NCBI RefSeq assembly: GCF_012928505.1
Contig: NZ_JABBJN010000002.1
Span: 62,001-126,000, forward strand
DNA length: 64,000 nt
From: Achromobacter sp. Bel
GTDB taxonomy: Bacteria; Pseudomonadota; Gammaproteobacteria; Burkholderiales; Burkholderiaceae_B
Direction of reading: 5' to 3'
Shown: in pieces, positions 1-7,543 of the stretch
Numbering within the stretch: position 1 is the first letter of the stretch
Layout: the number at the start of each line of letters is the position of its first letter
Notes under the pieces: model-generated
What the model was told of the DNA's origin: nothing
Seen by the model: the letters and a program-made list of their open reading frames with translations, nothing else
Databases searched by the model: none
Translations under genes and position numbers: made by a program

Positions 1-436
1 GATGCTGCACAGCGGCGACCTGGATTTCAGCTTCAGCGGCCTGAAGACGGCGGTGCTGACCCGGGTCAAGGCGGCTGAAAAGGAAGGCGGGCTGAACGAC
101 CAAACCCGGGCCGACTTGGCAGCGGCCACGCAGGGCGCAATCGTCGATGTGCTGGCCGCCAAGGCCATCAAGGCCTTGAAGCAGACCGGTTTGCGCCGGC
201 TGGTGGTGGCCGGCGGCGTGGGCGCGAACCAGCTGCTGCGCGCCAAACTGGCCGCCGCGCTGAAACCGTTGCGCGCGCAGGCGTTTTTCCCGCCGCTGGA
301 ATTGTGTACCGACAACGGCGCGATGATCGCTTTCGCGGCCGCCGAGCGGGTCAAGGCGGGCCTGGTGACGCTGGACCCCGACGCGCACAGCTTTACGGTC
401 AAGCCGCGTTGGGACCTGGCGGACATCTCCCAATAG
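1..436 (+). CDS. tsaD: tRNA threonylcarbamoyladenosine transferase TsaD, C-terminal part (cut by left edge)
   Basis: TsaD transfers the threonylcarbamoyl group to A37 of ANN-decoding tRNAs in the cytoplasm, with TsaB and TsaE. About 144 C-terminal residues are present. They carry the family signatures [11 protein letters not shown], a [10 protein letters not shown] glycine loop and CTDNGAMIA, the last contributing to the ATP and metal site. The frame is open to the first base, so the apparent ATG at base 2 is an internal methionine. The stop is TAG at 434-436. The gene converges on plsY and the two share a hairpin terminator. The identification is secure; the N-terminal half lies outside the window. 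Confidence 0.95.
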   Translation, partial: MLHSGDLDFSFSGLKTAVLTRVKAAEKEGGLNDQTRADLAAATQGAIVDVLAAKAIKALKQTGLRRLVVAGGVGANQLLRAKLAAALKPLRAQAFFPPLELCTDNGAMIAFAAAERVKAGLVTLDPDAHSFTVKPRWDLADISQ

Positions 437-438
437 AA

Positions 439-464
439 ACGGGCGGCCAAGGCCGCCCGTTCTC
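439..464. terminator. Hairpin terminator between tsaD and plsY
   Basis: Perfect 10-bp arms (439-448 and 451-460) with a two-base centre, in the 42-bp gap between two convergent genes. There is only a short T-rich tail (TTCTC). Confidence 0.7.
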
Positions 465-478
465 ATCGCGGACAGGCC

Positions 479-1120
479 TTATTTTTTCTTGCCGCCGCCG
501 ATCTTGCTTTCGGTGCCCTGGATCAGGCGGGTGATGTTCGCGCGATGGCGATAGAACAGCAGCACGCCGATCACCGCCAGCGCCACGCCCATGGGCGGTT
601 GGGCATGCCAGGCAAGCCCCGAGCCGAAGACGTAATACACGGGGGCGAAGAACGCCGCCACCAGCGAGGCCAGTGAGGAATAACGGAAGAAGACCGCGAT
701 GATCAACCAGGTGGCCGCGGTGGCCACGGCCAGCCAGGGCTGGATCGCCACCAGCACGCCCAGCGCCGTCGCCACGCCCTTGCCGCCCTTGAACCCCAGG
801 AAAACGGGGTACAGGTGACCCACGAAGGCGGCCAGGGCCACCAGGGCCAGGCCTGCGGGGGCGATGCCGGGGGCCAGCTTTTCGGCCAGCCAGATCGCGA
901 ACCATCCCTTTGCGGCGTCGCCCAGCAAGGTCAGCGCGGCGGCCGTCTTGTTGCCGGTGCGCAGCACATTGGTGGCGCCGGGGTTCTTGGACCCGTAGCT
1001 ACGGGGGTCTTGCAGCCCCATCAGCTTGCTGATGACCACCGCGAACGGCACGGAGCCGATCAGGTAGGCCAGCACGATGAGTGCAGCGGTGAACGCCAGG
1101 GAGGGTTCGGTAATCGCCAT
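479..1120 (-). CDS. plsY: Glycerol-3-phosphate acyltransferase PlsY (acyl-phosphate dependent)
   Basis: PlsY is an inner-membrane enzyme that acylates glycerol 3-phosphate at position 1 using acyl phosphate, the first step of phospholipid synthesis. The 213-residue product has the usual length and several hydrophobic segments. The conserved loops are visible: [24 protein letters not shown] and [13 protein letters not shown]. The ATG at 1118-1120 begins [10 protein letters not shown], which fits the family. Upstream lies a poor Shine-Dalgarno sequence. It faces surE across about 190 bp, which holds the divergent promoters. Confidence 0.96.
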   Translation of the reverse strand: MAITEPSLAFTAALIVLAYLIGSVPFAVVISKLMGLQDPRSYGSKNPGATNVLRTGNKTAAALTLLGDAAKGWFAIWLAEKLAPGIAPAGLALVALAAFVGHLYPVFLGFKGGKGVATALGVLVAIQPWLAVATAATWLIIAVFFRYSSLASLVAAFFAPVYYVFGSGLAWHAQPPMGVALAVIGVLLFYRHRANITRLIQGTESKIGGGKKK

Positions 1121-1263
1121 GGAGAGGGAGTCCGTTGTTGTCGTAATGGCGCGGATTCTACCGCGCCGGCCGCCGCCCCTGGGTACGGGTTATCGAGCGT
1201 GGCGCCGACGCCTCGGTCGACAGGCGCGGGCAACGGCGGCATACAGGGTGTGGCTGCGGACGG

Positions 1264-1269
1264 TACAAT
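1264..1269 (+). promoter_or_regulatory. Candidate -10 element for the surE operon
   Basis: TACAAT lies 41 bp before the surE ATG. No convincing -35 is present at the right distance, so this is a weak call. Confidence 0.35.
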
Positions 1270-1310
1270 CCGACACGTCCACGCGCGTTTTATTTTCTTT
1301 CGGATGCACA

Positions 1311-2069
1311 ATGCGAATTCTGGTTTCGAACGATGATGGTTACTCGGCCCCTGGGCTCGAAGCGCTGGTGGCAGCGCTGCAAGGCTTGGGCGATTTAACC
1401 GTCGTCGCGCCCGAGACCAACCATAGCGGCGCCTCCAACTCCCTGACGCTGAACCGGCCCTTGTCGGTGCGCACGGCGTCCAACGGCTTCTTCGCCGTCA
1501 GCGGCACGCCTTCCGATTGCGTCCACGTGGCGCTCACGGGGCTGATGGACACGCGCCCGGACTTGGTCGTGTCGGGTATCAACAACGGCGCCAACATGGG
1601 TGACGACACGCTGTATTCCGGCACGGTCGCCGCCGCCAGCGAAGGCTACCTGTTCGGCATCCCGGCCATCGCGTTCTCGCTGGCCGAAAAGGGCTGGGAG
1701 CACATCGACTCCGCCGCGCGCGCCGCCCGTCTGGTCGTCGAACGGCATCTGGCCCAGCCGTTGGCGGCGCCGGTGCTGTTGAACGTCAACATCCCCAACC
1801 GGCGTTTCGACGACCTGCGCGGCTTCGCGGTCACGCGCCTGGGCAAGCGGCACCCGTCGCAGCCGGTGGTGCGTACCACCACGCCATACGGCGATACGGT
1901 CTACTGGATCGGTCCCGTGGGCTTGGCCGCGGATGCCGCTCCGGGCACGGATTTCCATGCGGTGGAGCAGGGTTCGGTGTCGGTTACGCCACTGCGCCTA
2001 GACCTGACCCAGCACAGTCAACTGGACGAAATCCGCACTTGGGCAGAGCCGCTATGCGCAAACGCATAA
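1311..2069 (+). CDS. surE: 5'/3'-nucleotidase SurE
   Basis: SurE is a metal-dependent nucleoside monophosphate phosphatase and exopolyphosphatase, linked to stationary-phase stress survival. The product is 252 residues, the normal length. It starts [16 protein letters not shown], whose paired Asp residues bind the metal, and continues with the SGASNS, SGTPSDC and [10 protein letters not shown] motifs. The frame is open about 230 bp upstream, but the family's N-terminus and the candidate -10 at 1264 place the start at ATG 1311. The 3' end overlaps the start of pcm by 16 bp, so the two are translationally linked. Confidence 0.96.
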   Translation: MRILVSNDDGYSAPGLEALVAALQGLGDLTVVAPETNHSGASNSLTLNRPLSVRTASNGFFAVSGTPSDCVHVALTGLMDTRPDLVVSGINNGANMGDDTLYSGTVAAASEGYLFGIPAIAFSLAEKGWEHIDSAARAARLVVERHLAQPLAAPVLLNVNIPNRRFDDLRGFAVTRLGKRHPSQPVVRTTTPYGDTVYWIGPVGLAADAAPGTDFHAVEQGSVSVTPLRLDLTQHSQLDEIRTWAEPLCANA

Positions 2070-2878
2070 GCCAGCCCGACGTGTCCCAGGCGGTGCCGGG
2101 CCGGCCCAGCCCGGTCCGCTACGACTCCGGGCGGCTCAGTCCCGGCGTCACGCCCGCCAACAGCAATACCCGCATTTCCGCCGCCACCTTGCCGCGCCAA
2201 GCCCAGGCGCCCGTGCCCGCCGCCGGCAACAACCTGGGCCTGAACTCCGACCGGCTGCGTCAGGCGATGGTGCAGCGCCTGCGCGGCCAGGGCATCAGCG
2301 ACGAGCGCGTGTTGAACGCCATGTCCGCCGTGCCGCGCCATCTTTTCGTCGATGAAGCGTTGGCCAGCCGCGCGTATGAAGACGCGGCGTTGCCCATCGG
2401 TCATTCGCAAACCATCTCGCAGCCCTGGGTGGTGGCGCGCATGATCGCCGCCGTGTGCGAAGACCGCACGCCGACCCGCGTGCTCGAAGTGGGCGCGGGT
2501 TGCGGCTATCAGGCGGCGGTGCTTGCGCAGTTCGTGCGCGAGGTCCATTCGATCGAACGCATTCGTGGGCTCTACGAGCTCGCGCGCGAGCATCTGCGCG
2601 CCTTGCGGCTGACCACGCGTATCCGTCTGATCTATGGCGACGGCACCCTGGGGCTGCCCGGCGTGGCCCCGTTCGATGCTATCGTTGTGGCTGCCGCTGG
2701 CCTGGCCATTCCGCAAGCGCTGCTGACGCAGCTTGCGCCGGGTGGCCGCTTGATCGCCCCCGAAGGGGGCTCGAACCAGCGCCTGGTGCTGATCGAACGC
2801 ACCGGCGCAGCCAGCTGGAAACGCACTGAATTAGAGGCCGTGCGCTTTGTGCCGCTACGCGCCGGAATACAATCTTGA
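2054..2878 (+). CDS. pcm: Protein-L-isoaspartate O-methyltransferase
   Basis: Pcm methylates isoaspartyl residues in aged proteins with S-adenosylmethionine so that they can revert to aspartate. The SAM motif I reads [17 protein letters not shown], and [30 protein letters not shown] is replaced here by describing it as the usual substrate-binding stretch around residues 97-125. The product is 274 residues with a Pro/Ala-rich N-terminal extension of about 65 residues compared with the 208-residue E. coli enzyme. ATG 2054 sits inside the end of surE; a TTG at 2039 is in frame but less likely. The stop overlaps the region carrying the nlpD ribosome site. Confidence 0.94.
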   Translation: MRKRISQPDVSQAVPGRPSPVRYDSGRLSPGVTPANSNTRISAATLPRQAQAPVPAAGNNLGLNSDRLRQAMVQRLRGQGISDERVLNAMSAVPRHLFVDEALASRAYEDAALPIGHSQTISQPWVVARMIAAVCEDRTPTRVLEVGAGCGYQAAVLAQFVREVHSIERIRGLYELAREHLRALRLTTRIRLIYGDGTLGLPGVAPFDAIVVAAAGLAIPQALLTQLAPGGRLIAPEGGSNQRLVLIERTGAASWKRTELEAVRFVPLRAGIQS

Positions 2879-2895
2879 GCAAACAGGAGAAACGT

Positions 2896-3756
2896 ATGCT
2901 CAACGGGCAGTTGCAACTGACCGATATGACTATGGGCGCGTCCATGACGCGCCTGCGCCGCCCGCTCTTTATCGCGGGGGCGCTCAGCCTGGCCATTTTG
3001 GCCGGCTGCGCATCGAAAGGGACTCGTGCACCGGTGGTCGACATGACCGGCGGGCAACCCGCACCGGCGACTCAGCCGGGCGGCAGCTATGTGGTCAAGC
3101 CGGGCGACACGCTCTACAAGATCGCCCGTGCCAACAACGTGGACATCGAAAGCGTCAAGCGCTGGAACAATCTCAGCGATCCTAACCAGATCTCGGTCGG
3201 CCAGGTGCTGAAGATGTCCGGCGGGTCGGGCGGGGGCGCGCAAACGGCACCTGTCGCCAGTGCCAAGCCGCAGCCGCGGCCGCTGGATCAGCCCGACGCG
3301 CCGGTCGCCTCGCTGCCGCCGCCGGATTCGTCGGCCACGCCGGCGCCCGCGCCGGTCGAGGTCAAGCCTTCCCCGCGCGCGGCGGATGCCAGCGTCATCA
3401 ACTGGGCATGGCCCGCCAATGGCGCGATCGTGCAGACGTTCAACGCCAGCAGCAAGGGCATCGATATCTCCGGCGCGCTGGGCGACCCGATCACCGCTGC
3501 GGCCGATGGCCTGGTCAAGTACAGCGGCAACGGCGTGCGCGGCCTGGGTAACTTGATCATCGTCGAACACCAGAACGGTTTCATCACCGCTTACGCGCAT
3601 AACCGCGCCCTGCTGGTGAAGACGGGCCAAAACGTCAAGCGCGGCGCCAAGATCGCCGAACTGGGCCAGACCGACACCACGTCGCCCCGCCTGCATTTCG
3701 AGATCCGCCGCCAAGGCACGCCGGTCGACCCGATGCAGTACCTGCCCGCAAAATGA
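2896..3756 (+). CDS. nlpD: Lipoprotein NlpD, LysM plus degenerate LytM domain (amidase activator)
   Basis: NlpD-type lipoproteins sit in the outer membrane and activate the cell-wall amidase AmiC during division. A CAGGAGA ribosome site stands 5 bases before ATG 2896, giving 286 residues. The signal peptide ends in a lipobox LAGC, whose Cys is about residue 43 from this start. Starts at 2929 or 2944 would give a more standard signal peptide. A LysM domain (SYVVKPGDTLYKIA) follows, then a Pro/Ala linker and a C-terminal M23 domain. In the M23 domain the first zinc-binding His is replaced (KGIDISG), as in E. coli NlpD, so it should be a non-catalytic activator. The neighbours are the classical surE-pcm-nlpD set, but no rpoS follows. 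Confidence 0.94.
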   Translation: MLNGQLQLTDMTMGASMTRLRRPLFIAGALSLAILAGCASKGTRAPVVDMTGGQPAPATQPGGSYVVKPGDTLYKIARANNVDIESVKRWNNLSDPNQISVGQVLKMSGGSGGGAQTAPVASAKPQPRPLDQPDAPVASLPPPDSSATPAPAPVEVKPSPRAADASVINWAWPANGAIVQTFNASSKGIDISGALGDPITAAADGLVKYSGNGVRGLGNLIIVEHQNGFITAYAHNRALLVKTGQNVKRGAKIAELGQTDTTSPRLHFEIRRQGTPVDPMQYLPAK

Positions 3757-4532
3757 CGCCCACGCTTGTATTCGACCTTGAAACGATCCCCGACGCCGAC
3801 GGGCTGCGCAAGCTCAACGGCTGGGGGCCCGAGGTTCCAGACCAGGAAGTGGTCGAACGGGCGCTGACCGCGCGCCGCGAAGCCGTCGGCCACGATTTCC
3901 TGCCGCTGCACCTGCACAAGGTGGCGGTGGTCGGTTGCGTGTTCCGTGACGATCAAGGCTTTCGCGTCAAGACGCTGGGCCAGCCCGATGATCCCGAAGC
4001 CGCTTTGCTGGCGGGGTTCTTCAAGACCATCGAACGCTATACGCCCAAGCTGGTGAGCTGGAACGGCTCGGGTTTCGACCTGCCCGTCCTGCACTACCGC
4101 AGCCTGATCCTGGGCGTGCCTGCCCCGCGCTATTGGGACATGGGCGAAGAAGACCGCGACTTCAAGTTCAACAACTATATTGCCCGCTACCACACGCGTC
4201 ATCTCGACTTGATGGACGTGCTGGCCAAGTACAACGGCCGCGCCAACGCGCCGCTGGATGATCTGGCCAAGCTGTGCGGCTTTCCCGGCAAGCTGGGGAT
4301 GGACGGCAGCAAGGTCTGGGAGGCCTGGAGCACGGGTCGCGCCGACGAAGTCCGGGCCTATTGCGAGACCGATGTCGTCAACACCTGGTTGGTGTATTGC
4401 CGCTTCCGCTTTTTGCGGGGCGAGCTCGACCGCACCGCCTATGACGCCGAAATCGCCCTGGTGCGCGATACGCTGTCCGCCAGCGATGCGCCGCACTGGA
4501 AGGAATACATGGCGGCCTGGGACGCGACCTGA
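3753..4532 (+). CDS. Predicted 3'-5' exonuclease of the DNA polymerase B-like DEDDy type
   Basis: The 259-residue protein has the three exonuclease motifs of the DEDDy family: FDLETIPD at residues 7-14 (Asp8, Glu10), the Exo II motif NGSGFDLPV, and Exo III YCETDVV. There is no polymerase domain, so this is a stand-alone exonuclease resembling the proofreading domain of family B polymerases. Its start overlaps the nlpD stop in ATGA, so it is co-translated with surE-pcm-nlpD. The biological role in this operon is unknown; a part in DNA repair or nucleotide turnover is inference from the family. Confidence 0.85.
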   Translation: MTPTLVFDLETIPDADGLRKLNGWGPEVPDQEVVERALTARREAVGHDFLPLHLHKVAVVGCVFRDDQGFRVKTLGQPDDPEAALLAGFFKTIERYTPKLVSWNGSGFDLPVLHYRSLILGVPAPRYWDMGEEDRDFKFNNYIARYHTRHLDLMDVLAKYNGRANAPLDDLAKLCGFPGKLGMDGSKVWEAWSTGRADEVRAYCETDVVNTWLVYCRFRFLRGELDRTAYDAEIALVRDTLSASDAPHWKEYMAAWDAT

Positions 4533-4562
4533 CACGTCGCGCGGGGCTGGCATGGACGAAGC

Positions 4563-4583
4563 ACGGGGCCTGGCAGGCCCCGT
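4563..4583 (+). terminator. Hairpin terminator after the exonuclease gene
   Basis: 8-bp arms 4563-4570 and 4576-4583 (ACGGGGCC / GGCCCCGT) with loop TGGCA, about 30 bp after the stop. The T tract is poor. Confidence 0.6.
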
Positions 4584-4698
4584 CTTCGCGTCTGGCGCAT
4601 GCGCAATCGACTGAAACATGGATGGCGGGGACGAAACCCGGTTGAAACCGGGTCGATCGCACAATGGTCTCGCTTTCTTCACTTTCAGGAGACACAAC

Positions 4699-5325
4699 AT
4701 GTCCCGATTCGCTATCCGCTCCAATTTGGCCGCTCTTGCATTTGTCGCCGCGACGGGCGGTCTGGTGGCCGGTTCCGTCATGGCCGCGCCGCCGCCTCCC
4801 GCCGATGGCGGTCCGGCCGCCATGCATCATGGTCAACGCGGCGAGTTCCACAAGGGCATGCGCGACGGCCTGTTCATTCCCGGCATCGGCCCGGTCTCCA
4901 AGGCGCAGCTTGATCAGCTGAAGCTGGACGACAAGCAGCAAGCCCTGTTCAAGACCGCGCAAGACAGCCAGCGCAGCCTGCACGAAGCCATGCGCGCGTC
5001 GGGCGGCAAGCGCCACGACCTGCTGAAGTCGCAGCTGGACACCGGCAAGCTGGACCCGCGCGCCTTGATGGCGCAGTCGGATCAGACACGCGATGAGTTC
5101 CGGGCGCAAGGCCAGCAGGTGCGCGACCAGTGGCTGGCTGTCTGGGATAGCTTGAACGACACCCAGCGCGGCCAGGTGACCAAGCTGGTCAAGGACCGCG
5201 AAGCCAAGATGCAGGAACGCCACGCCAAGATGGAAGGGCGCCATGGCGGCAAGGGCAGGGGCGCACCGCCTCCGCCTCCGGCCGCTGGCGACGTCGCTCC
5301 GCCTCCGGCGCCGGCGGCGAACTAA
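4699..5325 (+). CDS. Spy/CpxP-like periplasmic protein
   Basis: The 208-residue product begins with a signal peptide (cleavage near VMA-APPPP, residue 29). It continues with an alpha-helical region rich in Gln, Lys, Asp and Arg, including LNDTQRGQVTKL, which resembles the LTxxQ signature of Spy/CpxP proteins. A His/Gly patch and a Pro/Ala-rich tail end the protein. In that family such proteins are envelope-stress chaperones; the role here is inferred. AGGAG at 4688-4692 fixes the start at ATG 4699, 28 codons into a longer open frame. The gene is monocistronic between two terminators. Confidence 0.7.
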   Translation: MSRFAIRSNLAALAFVAATGGLVAGSVMAAPPPPADGGPAAMHHGQRGEFHKGMRDGLFIPGIGPVSKAQLDQLKLDDKQQALFKTAQDSQRSLHEAMRASGGKRHDLLKSQLDTGKLDPRALMAQSDQTRDEFRAQGQQVRDQWLAVWDSLNDTQRGQVTKLVKDREAKMQERHAKMEGRHGGKGRGAPPPPPAAGDVAPPPAPAAN

Positions 5326-5395
5326 GCCCGCCAACCCTGCTTGGCCGGCCGAACCGGCTGCCACGCGGGGCCGACGGCGCCGCGGCCTGAAGGCC

Positions 5396-5436
5396 AACCC
5401 CGGACGCGCTATTGCGCGGGCCGGGGTTTTTCTTTG
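5396..5436 (+). terminator. Rho-independent terminator
   Basis: GC-rich stem with arms 5396-5409 and 5414-5429, followed by TTTTTCTTT. It serves the Spy-like gene. The whole 5326-5720 gap (395 bp) has no gene. It holds this terminator and then the NtrC-like site and sigma-54 promoter for the next gene. Confidence 0.85.
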
Positions 5437-5534
5437 TGAAGCGCCGATGGCACGACGGCCATCCCGCCATGTCGCCCCAGCGTGGCGCGGATTCCCCAAC
5501 TTGACGCACGCGCCGCAAATGGAGGCGGAGCGTC

Positions 5535-5551
5535 CGCACGCTTCTGGTGCA
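5535..5551 (+). promoter_or_regulatory. NtrC-like binding site
   Basis: CGCACG-N5-GGTGCA matches the NtrC consensus TGCACC-N5-GGTGCA at 4 of 6 and 6 of 6 bases. Its centre is about 70 bp upstream of the -12 element at 5616, a usual enhancer distance. Confidence 0.55.
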
Positions 5552-5602
5552 TTGCAACAGTGATTCAACGGCCCGACAGCCGTTTGTCACCCGCTTGAAA
5601 CC

Positions 5603-5618
5603 TGGCATGGACATTGCT
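5603..5618 (+). promoter_or_regulatory. Sigma-54 promoter (-24/-12)
   Basis: TGGCA-N6-TTGCT with GG at 5604-5605 and GC at 5616-5617, exactly 10 bases apart as sigma-54 requires. It lies about 105 bp upstream of the porin start at 5721. Confidence 0.75.
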
Positions 5619-5720
5619 TAAGGGAAAGGGAGCCGGTAACCAACCGCTGCAAAACCGGTCAGAGGGATGCGCCCGCGAGGCCGTCCTCCTCCTCGTTAAA
5701 TCCGATCAGGACTCCGCACC

Positions 5721-6473
5721 ATGAAGAAGACGTTGCTAGCCTTGCCTTTTGCGCTTGCCGCTTGTTTCGCCTCGACGGCCCAGGCTGAACCCACCGATCT
5801 GGGGGGCGGTTTTTCTCTTAGCGGCAACGCCACCATTGCCAGCGACTACCGGTTCCGCGGTTACTCGCAGACCGACTTCCGCCCCGCAGTGCAATTGGGT
5901 ATCGACCTGACCCACAGCTCCGGCTTCTATCTGGGCAACTGGAACTCCAACGTCTCGAACTTCGTGTTCACCGACGGCAACCTGGAAATGGATTTCTACG
6001 GCGGCTGGAAGGGCGACGTGGGCGGCGGCTTCACGCTTGACGCCGGTGTGCTGCATTACTACTACCCGGGCTCCAGCTCGCCAAAAGGCGGTAACTACAA
6101 CAACACCGACCTCTATCTGGGCGCTTCCTACGGGAACTACTCGTTGAAGTACTCGTATACGCCCAGCGACTTCTTCAGCACGCCGGACAGCAAAGGCACC
6201 TGGTATCTGGACGGTACGGCCACGTTCGATCTGGGCGATGGCTGGGGCCTCCTTGGCCACTTGGGCTATCAGAAGCTGAAGAACCAATCGAACATGGACG
6301 GCGATTCGATTGGCCACTACGTCGACTATAAGGTCGGCGTGACGAAGGACTTGAAGGGCTGGGTGCTGGGCCTGGCCGCGGTCGGGGCCACCAAGGACAA
6401 CTGGCTCCCGACCAAGTACGGCCACCCGTCCGGCCGTCTGGGCGCGGTCTTCTCGGTGTCGCGCGCGTTTTGA
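5721..6473 (+). CDS. TorF family putative porin
   Basis: A 250-residue outer-membrane beta-barrel candidate. It has a signal peptide (cleavage near AQA-EPTDL, about residue 22) and alternating strands rich in Gly, Tyr and Trp. ASDYRFRGYSQTDFRPAVQ is typical of the TorF/TIGR02001 family, and the protein ends in Phe as porins do. In many betaproteobacteria this family is linked with ammonium transport genes, but none is adjacent here. The sigma-54 promoter and NtrC-like site upstream suggest induction under nitrogen limitation. What passes through the pore is not known. Confidence 0.85.
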   Translation: MKKTLLALPFALAACFASTAQAEPTDLGGGFSLSGNATIASDYRFRGYSQTDFRPAVQLGIDLTHSSGFYLGNWNSNVSNFVFTDGNLEMDFYGGWKGDVGGGFTLDAGVLHYYYPGSSSPKGGNYNNTDLYLGASYGNYSLKYSYTPSDFFSTPDSKGTWYLDGTATFDLGDGWGLLGHLGYQKLKNQSNMDGDSIGHYVDYKVGVTKDLKGWVLGLAAVGATKDNWLPTKYGHPSGRLGAVFSVSRAF

Positions 6474-6515
6474 ATTGAAATCCGTGGCGGCGCCTTGAAA
6501 ACGCGCCGGCCTTTT

Positions 6516-6569
6516 GGGGGATTGATGGAGACTGCCTGATGGACAGTCCCCATCAATTCCCCTTTTTTT
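6516..6569 (+). terminator. Rho-independent terminator after the TorF porin
   Basis: Long stem (GGGG-ATTGATGG pairing with CCATCAAT-CCCC, plus inner ACTG/CAGT) followed by seven T at 6563-6569. The T run overlaps the stop codon of the opposing LysR gene. Confidence 0.85.
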
Positions 6570-7446
6570 ATTTCTGTGGCGGTGACGGCCTGACGCCCCG
6601 GTGTTCCCGGTAGGCAGCTGCGATCGTGCGCAACGCGTCGCGCGACCGCGAGTCCGTCAGCGTCGAGTGCAGCGTGATGCGGGAGCCTGGCAGGGCGGGC
6701 AACGAAAAACGCTCGCCGACTTCGATCGTGTCGGCCGGCGCCAGGCGGCAGGCCAGGGCGCCGATCGCCAAGCCGGCCGAGACGGCGGCCATGACGGCAT
6801 AGCCGCCGCCTACGAAGACCTCGTTCCACGCGATCTCGCTTCGATCCAGGGCCTGGATCGCCGTGTTGCGGACCTGGCAGCATGGCATCAGGGCAGCCAG
6901 CCTGAGCGGTTCGCCGGTGCGCCATTCAAAGCTCGGGGCGGCGAACCAGCCGAAATGTTCGGGCCCGAGGTCTTCGCCGTCGCGGCGATCATCCTCCTGG
7001 CCGACGATCACGGCTTCCAGGTCGCCATTGTCGAACGCGCCCAGCAGCGTGTGCGAATTGTCCAACCGGACCTCGATGCTCAACGCTGGATCGCGTTCAT
7101 GCAACCGGGCCAGCAAGGTCGGGGTTTCCGGCCCCGCGATGTGGGAGGCGATGCCCAGCCTGAAATGCCGCCGTTCGGCGTCCAGCAACGCCAGCGCGCG
7201 GTCGTGCGCGGCCAGGAATTCGCGCGCTCCATTCACGAAAGTCGCGCCCTGTGCCGAAAGCCGCACATGCCGCGGCGTCCGTTCGATCAGCTTATGGCCC
7301 AACCGGTCTTCCAGGCGTTTGAGCCTGACGCTGATCGCGCCTTGGGTCGTGCCCAGGGCGTCCGCCGCTTTCGTGAAGCTGCGAAATTCCGCGATGTTCA
7401 CGAACGCCTGGACGGCGTCCACATCCAGCGTAGGCTTGGTCATCAT
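6568..7446 (-). CDS. LysR family transcriptional regulator
   Basis: 292 residues. The N-terminal winged helix-turn-helix is clear (FRSFTKAADALGTTQGAISVRLKRLEDRLG, here noted as residues 21-50) and is followed by the periplasmic-binding-fold effector domain. It is divergent from the MFS exporter gene at 7544, with 97 bp between them and a dyad at 7448-7471 that is a likely operator. It therefore probably controls the exporter and itself. The start has no visible ribosome site because the dyad abuts it; the second ATG (7443) is equally possible. The effector is unknown. Confidence 0.9.
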   Translation of the reverse strand: MMTKPTLDVDAVQAFVNIAEFRSFTKAADALGTTQGAISVRLKRLEDRLGHKLIERTPRHVRLSAQGATFVNGAREFLAAHDRALALLDAERRHFRLGIASHIAGPETPTLLARLHERDPALSIEVRLDNSHTLLGAFDNGDLEAVIVGQEDDRRDGEDLGPEHFGWFAAPSFEWRTGEPLRLAALMPCCQVRNTAIQALDRSEIAWNEVFVGGGYAVMAAVSAGLAIGALACRLAPADTIEVGERFSLPALPGSRITLHSTLTDSRSRDALRTIAAAYREHRGVRPSPPQK

Positions 7447-7447
7447 C

Positions 7448-7471
7448 TATCCGAAATTGTTGTTTCTGATA
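7448..7471. promoter_or_regulatory. Inverted repeat, likely LysR operator
   Basis: TATCCGAAA-N6-TTTCTGATA matches in 8 of 9 arm positions. It sits one base upstream of the LysR start codon and 72 bp from the MFS start, the place expected for an autoregulatory LysR site. Confidence 0.55.
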
Positions 7472-7543
7472 TATCCAAGCATAGCATTGTGGAATGGATG
7501 GCAGACGCCTACCATGCGTGCACCTTAGTCTGGATGCTCACTC

